From: Pedobacter terrae
Lineage (GTDB): Bacteria > Bacteroidota > Bacteroidia > Sphingobacteriales > Sphingobacteriaceae
NCBI RefSeq assembly: GCF_900100705.1
Contig: NZ_FNCH01000009.1
Span: 124,001-188,000 of the forward strand
DNA: 64,000 bases
Direction of reading: 5' to 3'
The notes beneath the pieces were generated by a model, which was not told the origin of the DNA, did not search any database, and saw only the letters and a list, made by a program, of their open reading frames with translations. Shown here piece after piece: positions 1-7,918 of this stretch. The first letter of the stretch is position 1. Each line of letters begins with the position of its first letter. Position numbers and translations under genes: made by a program.

Positions 1-1
1 G

Positions 2-163
2 AAAATTGAGAGGGAAGATAAGTATGGTAACAAATCAAATTCTTACGTGATGAAAGGCACCATTGATGTAAGTGAGTTGAAGAAGTACTCCGACGTTGAT
101 CACTGGTCGAAAGAAATACAAATCCTAATGCTAATAGAATCATTTCGATGTTTGGTAAAGTAA
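2..163 (+). pseudogene. C-terminal fragment of an unrecognised protein, probably frameshifted
   Basis: The window opens inside a reading frame that gives 53 residues before a stop at 161-163. The first part reads as a normal hydrophilic protein (KYGNKSNSYVMKGTIDVSEL). From about position 117 the +1 frame reads more naturally (NTNPNANRIISMFGKVK, stop at 166-168), so one base appears to be missing in the A-rich stretch at 110-118. It could be a real decay event or a base-calling error. I do not recognise the family and the start is outside the window. Confidence 0.4.
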
Positions 164-303
164 AGTAGTAGGCAAACCGTTTTGATGCATCGTAATTCAC
201 TCCTTCTCTCATTTAGTGGCTTACAGCGAGAAACGAAGGGATTAGTGTTTATATTGATGTAGGTTTCTAATAGAATTGCTTCTGGTTTTATTAACTTAGC
301 ATC

Positions 304-672
304 ATGGCTAACACCTCGAACACCTTTTTCACAGCAGACCTATATAATTCTGAAATCCATTTGGAAATAAATGAAGATATATTGAATAACATATATGCTG
401 ATGGGATAAAGTCAAATGATAGTCTAAAAATAGAGTTTGTCTTTATTACAGATAGTGAGGATAAAGCCATTTTATTGAAAGACAAACTTTTAGATCAATT
501 TCCTTCATACAGTAAGGTTTCTATTGTCGAAACTGATGGTTTTTTTGATATCCAAGGAATTACTGATAAAGTCGAAATGTCTTTAAATGAAATTAACAAT
601 TGGAATCAAACAATGTGGGATTTCGGTTATCAATATGACTGTCAATTAGACGGTTGGCAGGTCGGGGTTTAA
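304..672 (+). CDS. RraB-like family protein (regulator of ribonuclease E type)
   Basis: A 122-residue acidic protein. The C-terminal signature WDFGYQYDCQLDGWQVGV resembles the conserved end of the RraB / ribonuclease E inhibitor family, and the centre (residues 40-75) has the matching pattern of a short beta-alpha-beta unit. Known members bind and inhibit RNase E in Proteobacteria; in Bacteroidetes they are common as stand-alone accessory genes with untested roles. No signal peptide or membrane segment is visible. It stands alone, with ~700 bases of non-coding sequence after it. The family call rests on the C-terminal pattern only. Confidence 0.6.
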   Translation: MANTSNTFFTADLYNSEIHLEINEDILNNIYADGIKSNDSLKIEFVFITDSEDKAILLKDKLLDQFPSYSKVSIVETDGFFDIQGITDKVEMSLNEINNWNQTMWDFGYQYDCQLDGWQVGV

Positions 673-1387
673 TTAAAATTAATTAGACGCTCCTTAAACC
701 AATCCTTTCCTCACAATGGCGGCTTAAGTGCGGAAAGGCTCGGTCTAGTCATTGATTCTGTGCAAAACGGCAATTGTAGTACTTGTTTTATAAGTTACTG
801 CGTTCACATCTTAGCTTTTGGTTCTTAGCAAAAGGCAGTGCCAGTAGGTATGAAGATCGGTACTACGCCATGTCTAATGCCACTTAAAACACATGCCATC
901 ACACTCGTTCTGTCATGGTTTTAATTTTGGCAAAGCGGATCGCTCATGAATGCTATCTCTATCTTTATCTAGGATTTGCTACGTATCATCCTGGATAAAT
1001 CTAGTCAGGCTCCACTTTTCAGCTCACCTGCGTAATCGAAAATGCTGCGCTAACGCTTGTGTTAAAACATAGATCGAACCTCGCTGCTGAGCAGCTACCA
1101 GTTCTCACACATTTTCTCAGTTCGCATTGACAGTGAGCGTACTTAAATATGCGTATTTAAAGTTTTCCTTATTGGCGTTAGAGATTAAATTTATATCTTA
1201 CAAAACTAAATGTTTAAGCTCTTATCAGTTCCTTTTTTTAATAGATTATTCGAGTGCAAGCGTTTATAAAAGTTTAAAAAACATTAAACTGTACGCATAT
1301 TATGCATTAAAAACTGCGATAATCGATTTAATCGAGCTTTTTTGATTTTTTAGTTGCGTATATTTATGAGTTACAAGCAAGTTTAAA
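673..1387. other. Non-coding stretch, nothing recognisable
   Basis: About 715 bases separate the RraB-like gene from the TIR gene. Short open frames here (for example 1127-1345) have hydrophobic, low-complexity translations and no family resemblance. No tRNA, insertion-sequence end or clear terminator was found. The base composition becomes AT-rich from about 1150 towards the TIR gene, where its promoter probably lies. Confidence 0.5.
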
Positions 1388-2386
1388 ATGACACGACAAG
1401 TAGAATTTGATATAGCATTATCATTTGCAGGTGAAGATAGAGATTATGTAGACCAAGTAGCGCATATTCTTAAGTCGAAAGGAATTAGTGTATTTTATGA
1501 CAAATTTGAAGAGGCTAATTTATGGGGTAAGAATCTTTATGATTACTTGAGCGACATTTATAGAAATAAGGCACTTTATACAATAATGTTTGTCTCTGAC
1601 AACTACAATAAAAAGTTGTGGACAAATCACGAAAGGCAGGCAATGCAGAGCAGAGCATTTCAAGAGAATCAGGAATATATATTACCAGCAATGTTTGACG
1701 AAACAGAAATTCCAGGCTTACTTCCAACAATCGGTTATATATCACTGAAAGAAAAAAGTGCTGGTGACTTTTGTGAAGTTATTTTCAAAAAGCTTGTTTT
1801 AGGCGGACGGACAATTCCAAGCGACCAAGTTAGGAAAAGCCTATCACCGCTTGTCAAAATTCCTAAAACCGATCCGTCTAATTTTTCTGTAACAGTAAAG
1901 AATGAAAAAGGAGAGCCATTTATTGGAGCTGACTTATTCTTAATCGCTGATAATGATACTCACCTGAACAACAAGACAAATAGCGAAGGGAAAGCAACAT
2001 TTGTAATAAACACGAGAAGAAGTTATAAACTTTATTTTGCCAATGCGAATTATCCGGCTTATATAGTTGAAAAAATAGATCCCGTGAATAATTTTGAAAT
2101 TTCAGTTCATTCCTCAGAGAATATTGGTTCGGTGATTTGTACTAGCACCGGGTATATACCAGGGCTGAAAGGTCGATTGAATCCAATTCTAGACACTTCC
2201 AACAGAACTTACTTGTACGCAGACAATATTGCAATTGATGGCGGACTGCCCCAACCAGCGACATTTAAAGTGAATATTCCAATGGACTTAGAAGATTGTG
2301 AAGGTATGATTATGCAAGTTACAATAAAGGACATTCAAGGGCGAGTTTCCTTAGTAGAATTTGTAAGACCAGTAATTGAAGAATGA
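1388..2386 (+). CDS. TIR-domain protein with C-terminal carboxypeptidase-regulatory-like domain, candidate anti-phage effector
   Basis: A 332-residue protein. Residues about 5-140 form a TIR domain: DIALSFAGEDR starts at residue 8, followed by the helix and strand ending SVFYDKFE, then LWGKNLYDYL, the IMFVSDNYNKKLW strand and a conserved glutamate (NHERQAM). Residues about 163-235 resemble a carboxypeptidase-regulatory-like beta sandwich (VTVKNEKGEPFIGADLF, NSEGKATF). The remaining 95 residues are unrecognised. Bacterial TIR domains usually cleave NAD+ in defence systems such as Thoeris. No partner such as ThsA or SAVED lies beside it, so a stand-alone defence or stress role is inferred. An attC-like palindrome follows 12 bases after the stop. 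Confidence 0.75.
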   Translation: MTRQVEFDIALSFAGEDRDYVDQVAHILKSKGISVFYDKFEEANLWGKNLYDYLSDIYRNKALYTIMFVSDNYNKKLWTNHERQAMQSRAFQENQEYILPAMFDETEIPGLLPTIGYISLKEKSAGDFCEVIFKKLVLGGRTIPSDQVRKSLSPLVKIPKTDPSNFSVTVKNEKGEPFIGADLFLIADNDTHLNNKTNSEGKATFVINTRRSYKLYFANANYPAYIVEKIDPVNNFEISVHSSENIGSVICTSTGYIPGLKGRLNPILDTSNRTYLYADNIAIDGGLPQPATFKVNIPMDLEDCEGMIMQVTIKDIQGRVSLVEFVRPVIEE

Positions 2387-2397
2387 AAAAACCTGCT

Positions 2398-2519
2398 TAT
2401 AACACGGGCTTTGCGTCAGGTGGGCTGACGTACAAACTTGGAGCCTCTAATAAACTCAGTAATAAATTGAAAATTTTGCGCTCCAAAACTCGTCAGAACC
2501 AAAGCTTCAGAATGTTATA
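2398..2519 (+). repeat. attC-like long imperfect palindrome downstream of the TIR gene
   Basis: The element begins with TATAACA (2398-2404) and ends with TGTTATA (2513-2519). Inside, blocks pair in order from both ends: GCTTTG with CAAAGC, CTGACG with CGTCAG, and TTGGAGC with GCTCCAA, leaving an AT-rich central loop. This ordered two-arm architecture is what integron attC sites and integron-like cassette repeats show, and TATAACA is a typical outer box. No integrase of the integron type is visible in the window. It could also be a transcription terminator or a dispersed repeat that travels with accessory genes. Confidence 0.5.
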
Positions 2520-2647
2520 GGAAGAGCTAAAAACCTCGGGAAGTAATTGATACTAGACTGACTTATTACAGGAGCTTGTAATGACCCTGAGTTGTTTAGA
2601 AGTCCTAACGTTCCAAAGCTGCAAGCCATTAATAATACGAAAAGTAT

Positions 2648-3154
2648 ATGAACGAAAATATTAAAAAATACCAGCCAACAGTGATGAAATTAACTTGTAC
2701 GCTTCCCTTGGAGAAGCTTTAATGAAAACTCAGGTAGTTGAACAGGCATTGAACATTCAATTACCCTTAAGATGAATCCTGACGAAACAAAAGAACGAGC
2801 TGATGAATTTTTACTACAAAAACAACGGTATACTTTAGGGCAGGCTATCAAACTTGCAGTTACAGAAAAGTTGTATAGTCCATCAATACAAAGTGAATTA
2901 GATGCTTTTCTGGAACTAAGAAATTGGTTAGTTCACAATGTTATCTGTGGAAACGAAGAGGATTTTAATGCGGGAGTAATAAAAATGAATTGCTTGATAA
3001 AATCGACTCTATTAGGGACAAAGCTGCAATTATCCATCGTAAGATAGAATATAATTTGATAGATTTTTGTGAGTCTAAAGGAAGGGATACGTCAAAAATT
3101 AGAGCGGTATTAGAATTGCAGGACCAAGGAATGAGAATTCGAATGAAGTCTTGA
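2648..3154 (+). pseudogene. Frameshifted remnant of an unrecognised ~165-residue gene
   Basis: Four overlapping pieces in different frames read as one continuous natural protein: MNENIKKYQP from 2648, then INLYASLGEALMKTQVVEQ (from about 2686), then MNPDETKERADEF from 2772, then NELLDKIDSIRDKAAIIHR (from about 2988) to the stop at 3152-3154. The joins lie near A-rich runs at about 2675, 2768 and 2983. Three separate shifts make real decay more likely than sequencing error, although the runs are short. The product looks soluble and helical with no motif I recognise. The longest intact frame (2772-3047) is only the middle of the gene. Confidence 0.6.
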
Positions 3155-3463
3155 TGTTGTTTTAGTAAACTCATAACTTATAAACATAATACTTAGGTGT
3201 ACTAATTGTAAAACCAACTTTTATCTTTCACCAATTTTATTGCCACTCTATAACCCCCTTCTAATATTGTTGGATTTTACGCTTCTATTGCCTATAAGTA
3301 TAGCTTACTCAGAAATTTCCAATCACACCATACTTCAAGACGAAGAAAATAAGTTAAATGTATATTTATAGTTTTTCATTAATTAATTAAAGCAAGTTCA
3401 TCTTTCTTCTTTATAAGTTAAACTTTTATAAAAATGGCTAATTGTAGCAAGATCAACTATTCA

Positions 3464-3752
3464 CATATCCAAAACTTAACCCCCCCTTAAAAGAAGAAAC
3501 AGATTGATAATTGGATATTGAGAAGTAACATTATATAGTATCTATCTCACTATAGCGCCAATTTAAGCTTATCCCTTCAACACATTTCAAGAAATTCCAG
3601 CATAAACGCTCATGTAGCCATTACACAGGCTATTTATTCCGTTGTTTCTTGATTTAGTTGAGTTGAAGCTTGCTCAAGTACCATAATTAATCCAAATAAT
3701 ATGGTACAACAAACTCAATTTAAAGTAGCTGAAGTAGAAGTAAGCTATAATT
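3464..3752 (+). repeat. Left copy of a ~289-bp direct repeat flanking the Shedu-like gene
   Basis: This stretch aligns by eye with 5039-5327 over its whole length at roughly 80 percent identity. Shared blocks include CAACACATTTCAAGAAATTC, ATAAACGCTCATGT and TTTATTCCGTTGTT. It contains the upstream region and first 17 codons of a radC-like gene. The offset between copies is 1575 bases, almost exactly the size of the Shedu-like gene plus its leader. This is consistent with a duplication or homologous-recombination insertion of the defence gene next to radC. Confidence 0.8.
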
Positions 3753-3754
3753 GA
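3701..3754 (+). pseudogene. Truncated start of a radC-like gene
   Basis: The frame reads MVQQTQFKVAEVEVSYN and then stops at 3752-3754. It matches the first residues of the intact radC-like gene at 5281 (MVQEQFKVAEVQLSYK). The rest of the gene is absent, and the homology to the right copy ends at the same point. It is therefore a relic made when the repeat was duplicated or the gene was interrupted. Confidence 0.75.
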
Positions 3755-3876
3755 AAAATTGTTGATGTTATTCTACTAGATTAGCTGCAAGTAAAGATGA
3801 AGAAATGGGATTGCCAGTCAGATGATATCCTATAAAGATTTGTAAATTTACTAAACATGCTTAAGGATAATTCAAT

Positions 3877-5010
3877 ATGAAAAGTAACAGCAGACTATCT
3901 AGGTGGAAAAAGGACAAAGAAAGCTCTCCAGTTCTTTTTGAACATCCAATTAATCCTAGGTTTGAAATTTTATTGAAAGAATCATCAAAAAAAAAGGAGG
4001 AAGAGAAAACTAATTTCTCCAACTATACCTTAACAAAGCTTGCGCTTGAATTTATTTTTGACATCAAAAATAATGTACCAGTTATTCATGTAATTTCACC
4101 TGTTTTTGACACAAATAAATTTGACATCAGGTATGACCATTTTTTAGATATCCTTTTTTCAGGTGATGATAAAGAAATTGAAAAAGAAGTCATAAATTCT
4201 TTAGGATTGGCGGTTGCTCTGGAAGTGCCAATATTTCCAAATAATGCGATAGCGGAGAAAAAACTTAGTTATTACTATCAAAAATTAATTAGTGAAGGAT
4301 TTACAGCACCAGATGAAAATGGAGAGGATGTAAAACTAATACCTACGAATGCGAAAAGAACCGAGGATTTTAAAATAGAAAATTTTAAAAATATAAATTT
4401 AACAAACTATTGGTCAGCTTCCGATTTATTGCTTTTAAGGGACTCTGTCAAAAATGAGTTGATGAAGCTTAACAATGCACATCGTACCTTAACCTATCTT
4501 GAAGTAGCTATTAAAGAGTTTGCGGATCTATTAAAATCGGAAACAAGAAATGAAAATAGGTTACAAGAAACGCTGACCAAAAATCCAATATTATTTGGTT
4601 TAGAATATTCAAACATCATTCCAAAACATAAACTAGGTGCTGAATATGAAGTTGATTATGCACTGGAAAGATTTTCCGGGTTGATCGATTTAATGGAAAT
4701 TGAGTCAAGTGCTTTACAACTTTTTACAAAAGCAGGCAACCCTTCAAGCCATTTAGTTCATGCAGAACAGCAGGTCATAGACTGGCTAGACTGGATTGAA
4801 AAGAACGGCTCTTATGCTAGGCAAAAATTACAGGGGTTAGTAACACCAAAAGGTTATATTATAATTGGAAGAAGTTCAGATTTAACTGATAAAACAAAAG
4901 CAAGTTTAATACGTAGAAATAAGGCATTCAATGGTCTTATTAATATTTTAACTTATGATGATGTTTTGCTTAAAGCTCGTACAATGGTTAAAATTTTAAG
5001 CCATGCTTAG
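3877..5010 (+). CDS. Shedu-family (DUF4263) nuclease-like anti-phage protein
   Basis: A 377-residue protein. The C-terminal half matches the Shedu SduA / DUF4263 pattern: ENRLQETLTKNP near residue 225, then VDYAL (about 259-263), LMEIES (about 272-277) and AEQQVIDWLDW (from about 296), ending with YIIIGR and ILTYDDVLLKA. Shedu proteins are single-gene defence nucleases of the PD-(D/E)xK fold. The D260 and E274 positions fit that core, but the usual lysine after the glutamate is replaced (EIES), so catalysis is less certain. The N-terminal ~200 residues are the variable sensing part. It is alone, flanked by a direct repeat, with base composition like the rest of the island. Confidence 0.8.
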   Translation: MKSNSRLSRWKKDKESSPVLFEHPINPRFEILLKESSKKKEEEKTNFSNYTLTKLALEFIFDIKNNVPVIHVISPVFDTNKFDIRYDHFLDILFSGDDKEIEKEVINSLGLAVALEVPIFPNNAIAEKKLSYYYQKLISEGFTAPDENGEDVKLIPTNAKRTEDFKIENFKNINLTNYWSASDLLLLRDSVKNELMKLNNAHRTLTYLEVAIKEFADLLKSETRNENRLQETLTKNPILFGLEYSNIIPKHKLGAEYEVDYALERFSGLIDLMEIESSALQLFTKAGNPSSHLVHAEQQVIDWLDWIEKNGSYARQKLQGLVTPKGYIIIGRSSDLTDKTKASLIRRNKAFNGLINILTYDDVLLKARTMVKILSHA

Positions 5011-5038
5011 CAGAACTTTTTAACTATTTTCTTCGAAG

Positions 5039-5327
5039 AATATCCAAGACTTAAACCATTCCCTTAAAAGAAAGAAATAGATCAAAAGTTGGATATTGAG
5101 TGATAGTGATATGTAGTATCTATCTAATCATAGCACCAATTAAGCTTCCCCCCTCAACACATTTCAAGAAATTCAGGCATAAACGCTCATGTCGCCATCA
5201 CACAGGCCATTTATTCCGTTGTTCCGTTCCTTAATTGGTTTGAAAGCTTGGTACCTGTGCCATATTTAAATATATACAAAATGGTACAAGAACAATTTAA
5301 GGTAGCTGAAGTGCAACTAAGCTACAA
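5039..5327 (+). repeat. Right copy of the ~289-bp direct repeat
   Basis: It is homologous to 3464-3752. Here the repeat runs into a complete radC-like gene instead of ending in a truncated one, so this copy is likely the original arrangement. Differences are scattered substitutions and small indels, so the duplication is not recent. Confidence 0.8.
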
Positions 5328-5736
5328 GCCCGATTACAACATCAACGATCGTCCAAAGATTACCTCATCAAACCAAATGTTTCAGCTTATAAAGAATCAC
5401 TGGGACACGGGGAAGATCGCATTCCTCGAAGAGTTTAAAGTAATCCTATTCAATAGAACTAATAGAGTTCTTGGCATTGCAGATATATCAATGGGTGGCG
5501 TGAGTGGTACTTATGTCGATCCTAAGGTAATATTCGCTATTGCTTTACAAGGTAACGCATCAGGAATAATACTTGCTCATAATCATCCAAGTGGATTGCT
5601 TTTGCCAAGTGATGCAGATTTAAAATTAACTAAGAGGTTGGTAGAGTGCGGTAAGCTACTTGATGTAAATATCTGGGATCACCTCATAATAAATGAAGAC
5701 AACTACTACAGTTTTGCTGATGATAGCATGATCTAG
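5281..5736 (+). CDS. RadC-like JAB/MPN-domain protein
   Basis: A 151-residue protein that covers only the JAB domain of RadC. The metal-binding JAMM signature is complete: H100-x-H102 in AHNHPSG, then S110 and D113, with an upstream glutamate in LEEFKVILF. The start at 5281 is chosen because the truncated copy at 3701 begins at the same codon; an earlier non-ATG start at 5248 gives no conserved residues. RadC proteins were once thought to act in DNA repair, but their function is unsettled. Short versions like this are frequent on mobile elements of Bacteroidetes. A paralogue is carried by the prophage at 28113-28565. Confidence 0.85.
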   Translation: MVQEQFKVAEVQLSYKPDYNINDRPKITSSNQMFQLIKNHWDTGKIAFLEEFKVILFNRTNRVLGIADISMGGVSGTYVDPKVIFAIALQGNASGIILAHNHPSGLLLPSDADLKLTKRLVECGKLLDVNIWDHLIINEDNYYSFADDSMI

Positions 5737-5835
5737 GAACTTTGAACTTCAGACTAAAGAAACTAACTTTGAATTAACTAATAGATTTACAAACTAGCGT
5801 GCCAAATGCGAAACAAACTAGGATAGAGCTAAAAT

Positions 5836-5868
5836 AAAAAGCTTTCAGTTTTTACTGAAAGCTTTTTT
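5836..5868 (+). terminator. Intrinsic terminator at the left prophage boundary
   Basis: A perfect stem AAAGCTTTCAGT / ACTGAAAGCTTT with a four-base loop is followed by a T-run and lies directly against the left att copy. It would end transcription from the radC-like gene and insulate the prophage. Confidence 0.8.
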
Positions 5869-5883
5869 TGTACCCCGGAAGGG
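5869..5883. other. Left attachment-site copy of the prophage
   Basis: TGTACCCCGGAAGGG here is identical to 46973-46987, which covers the 3' end of tRNA-Arg. The two copies mark the crossover core of a tyrosine recombinase. The copy here is not part of any tRNA, so it is the displaced tRNA tail at the far end of the element. Confidence 0.88.
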
Positions 5884-5956
5884 TGTTAAATAATTATTGA
5901 AAATCAGATACTTATCAGTTTTGTACATAAGAAGAGTGAAACATTTGATTTGTATT

Positions 5957-6346
5957 TTACTTGCTTTTCATTCCAAGTTCCCGATATAGTAGTTCATTGT
6001 GCCGTTCAAGAAGTGCGACATATTTATCTTTCCAATAGTCACGTTCTTTCAATGCATCGGCTACAGTAATAACCTTATAATCTGAAAGCGGAGCGTCATA
6101 CTGTGATGTGAAATCGAGCAATTCAGGAAATTGCACTGAGAAATCGTATTTCAGAGCCTTACCATATTTTAGAATTATGGCATAATCTAAATCGGATTTA
6201 GAAAAGTGTCGGTATACAGTCGTACGCTCATAATTAGTCTTACGTGCAACTTCTGCAATAGATATCCCCATATCCTGCACTACTTTTTCTAAAATTTTTC
6301 CTCTGTCTATCAACTTGTTACAAAATAAAGCGTTATATTTTTTCAT
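5957..6346 (-). CDS. HTH-type lysogeny repressor candidate
   Basis: A 129-residue protein read leftward. Residues about 17-60 form a helix-turn-helix (KVVQDMGISIAEVARKTNYERTTVYRHFSKSD), and the C-terminal part is a predicted coiled coil (DALKERDYWKDKYVALLERHNELLYREL) suited to dimerisation. It has no peptidase S24 part, so it would not be inactivated by LexA-type self-cleavage. It is divergent from the early genes across an operator-rich gap of 134 bases, the normal position of a phage repressor. It lies just inside the left att copy. Confidence 0.75.
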   Translation of the reverse strand: MKKYNALFCNKLIDRGKILEKVVQDMGISIAEVARKTNYERTTVYRHFSKSDLDYAIILKYGKALKYDFSVQFPELLDFTSQYDAPLSDYKVITVADALKERDYWKDKYVALLERHNELLYRELGMKSK

Positions 6347-6480
6347 TCATACAACACAAAGTGTTGCATAAGTGTATAATATGTTACACTTTTGTACAAC
6401 AGTGATGCGACACTTACGCAACACAAATACGACACAAAGATAACAGTCAGACAACAGCCTGTAAATACTATAAAAGTACT
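6347..6480. promoter_or_regulatory. Divergent early control region with inverted-repeat operators
   Basis: The gap between repressor and early genes contains a 15-bp palindrome CAACACAAAGTGTTG (6352-6366). A pair of inverted 15-mers follows, GTGTTGCATAAGTGT (6361-6375) and ACACTTACGCAACAC (6410-6424), which match at 14 of 15 positions. An extra inverted AAGTGT / ACACTT pair lies at 6370-6391. Such an array is what a repressor governing two divergent promoters would bind. Exact promoter boxes cannot be assigned with confidence. Confidence 0.7.
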
Positions 6481-6714
6481 ATGATAGCGAAACACGATTT
6501 AAACCTGGTAAAGAAAAACCTCCCGAGGGATTGGGTAGCAAAGGTTATGGAAAAAGTTCCATACAGTGCTACTGCGATCAGGATGGTAATGAGGGGCAAA
6601 CTCGATAACAATGAGATTCTAGTCGCAATTATCCTCGTAGCGAAAGAAAACAAGGCATTACAGGATCTGAAGGCCAACGTAATCGAAACTGAATTAGTAG
6701 ACCTGAAAGCATGA
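6481..6714 (+). CDS. Small early DNA-binding-like protein (possible Cro analogue)
   Basis: A 77-residue basic protein, first in the rightward early transcript. Residues 10-40 (NLPRDWVAKVMEKVPYSATAIRMVMRGK) look like a short helix-turn-helix similar to small phage regulators, followed by a helical tail. It overlaps the next start by four bases (ATGA), so the two are translationally coupled. A Cro-like role is inferred from position and size. Confidence 0.6.
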   Translation: MIAKHDLNLVKKNLPRDWVAKVMEKVPYSATAIRMVMRGKLDNNEILVAIILVAKENKALQDLKANVIETELVDLKA

Positions 6715-7247
6715 TAGCCGGATTAGTTTGTAATAATGGGGAGTTTTTTACTCATGATCACGAAAATCATTTAGTTTTCGATGGCCACAGGTTGCCTTAT
6801 GCTGAGTTTCCAATTGAGGTGCTTCAGGTGATTGATAATTCTATTGAGCCTGCTCACCAAAAAGCCCTGGACACAATGGATATCCTCGATATCGATAGCC
6901 GTAGAAATAAATGGCTTTCATGTAACCAGGCCAACCTTGATTTTGTGGCGGACTATAACCCGAATAAATCAAAGCTGGAGAGAGAGGTTGTGCAATGCGA
7001 CCACCGCCTATCGTGCGATCAGAATGGTATTTTATGCATAAGCCCTTCTCAAGGTTCTGGCTTGACGGATCGACGCCTCCAGGTTCTTCAATGCATTGGA
7101 AAAGGAATGTTGGATAAGGAGATCGCTGTTAAGCTCAAAATCAGCGAAAAAACTGTCCGCGTTCATAACAAATATTTAAGAGACTTTTTCGGCTGTCACA
7201 GAAAAGCCGATTTAGCCCTACGTGCTAAAAAAATCAATTTAATATAA
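6711..7247 (+). CDS. LuxR-type HTH transcriptional regulator
   Basis: A 178-residue protein. The C-terminal 60 residues form a GerE/LuxR-type helix-turn-helix: LTDRRLQVLQCIGKGMLDKEIAVKL, ISEKTVRVHNKYLRDFFGC, then a last helix. The N-terminal 115 residues have no known domain and lack a receiver aspartate arrangement. It is coupled to the preceding small gene. It is a plausible activator of later phage genes, for example of the recurrent element at 18397 and elsewhere, but nothing in the sequence proves the target. Confidence 0.75.
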   Translation: MIAGLVCNNGEFFTHDHENHLVFDGHRLPYAEFPIEVLQVIDNSIEPAHQKALDTMDILDIDSRRNKWLSCNQANLDFVADYNPNKSKLEREVVQCDHRLSCDQNGILCISPSQGSGLTDRRLQVLQCIGKGMLDKEIAVKLKISEKTVRVHNKYLRDFFGCHRKADLALRAKKINLI

Positions 7248-7264
7248 ACCCTTAAACAAAAGCA

Positions 7265-7693
7265 ATGATGGTAAACGCTCATTTATCACAGATGCAAGAC
7301 AGTGGCTACGTGCACGCTGTTTTCAAAACCGACAACGGATTCCGGGTAAGTTCCGAACAGAAAAAAAAGGTTATGCCACCACTTAAGGCGGTAAAGGAGC
7401 AAATGCTCTTTGAGAACCGAAATACTATTGCGAAAACTTTAATCGGTTTTCTTCAGCAAAGGAAAGTAGCGCTTAAAAACCATCCAATGGGTGATGTAGC
7501 TGTAAACCTTTACGAAATTATTTATTCCAGTAGACTGAAGCATTTTGATGAACTGGTGAAAATTATCGCATATCAGTGTCCAAAGTTCTTAAAAGTTATG
7601 CCCAAAGTTGGATCTCGATTTCACAACAACTTTAAAGAAAAAATAGAACCGATCCTATCATTCTGCATCGGAAGTGAATTAAATGGCGGGTAG
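7265..7693 (+). CDS. Unrecognised early phage protein
   Basis: A 142-residue, lysine-rich, predicted mostly helical protein (VKEQMLFENRNTIAKTLIGFLQ and following helices). There is no cysteine cluster, membrane segment or catalytic motif that I recognise. It starts 17 bases after the LuxR-type regulator and is likely in the same transcript. The start at 7265 has a second Met directly after it (MMVN), so either may be used. Confidence 0.6.
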   Translation: MMVNAHLSQMQDSGYVHAVFKTDNGFRVSSEQKKKVMPPLKAVKEQMLFENRNTIAKTLIGFLQQRKVALKNHPMGDVAVNLYEIIYSSRLKHFDELVKIIAYQCPKFLKVMPKVGSRFHNNFKEKIEPILSFCIGSELNGG

Positions 7694-7798
7694 AGTTCTT
7701 GGGTAGCAAGTGCTACCTCCCGAAGTGCCTACGCCTGGCGCCAGGGGAAATGGTTCGGAAATGTTCTGGGGCGAACCATTTTTAAAATATTAGCCAGA

Positions 7799-7882
7799 TA
7801 GCCTCGCACTGTAACAAATGCGGGGCTTCGGCAGTGAGAGCGTTAATTTAGATTCTGGGGTTGAGCGAAAGTTCCCCCAGGT
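7799..7882 (+). ncRNA. Candidate structured RNA with the GAGAGCGTTAATTTAGAT box (copy 1)
   Basis: A hairpin (GCCTCGCA at 7800-7807 pairing with TGCGGGGC at 7819-7826) is followed by the 18-nt box at 7836-7853. A second hairpin, CTGGGG / CCCCAG (7855-7880), comes next. The same box with flanking hairpins appears at 8210, 51986 and, on the minus strand, 62656 and in shorter form 16983. It lies in the gap before the gene at 7919 and could be a small RNA or a 5' leader element. Confidence 0.45.
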
Positions 7883-7918
7883 TTAATAGCTCGGGTATTA
7901 ACTTAACAACTCAATATT

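Larger units (their letters stand above)
3155..3876. other. Gene-free stretch holding the left copy of a direct repeat
   Basis: No intact gene lies between the pseudogene and the Shedu-like gene. The useful content is the left copy of a ~289-bp repeat (3464-3752) with a truncated radC start. The AT-rich sequence from 3755 to 3876 is the immediate leader of the Shedu-like gene and has no counterpart at the right repeat copy. Confidence 0.6.

Noticed and set aside
1127..1345. 72-codon open frame upstream of the TIR gene
   Set aside because: The translation is low-complexity and hydrophobic, lies in AT-rich non-coding DNA and has no ribosome site or family likeness.
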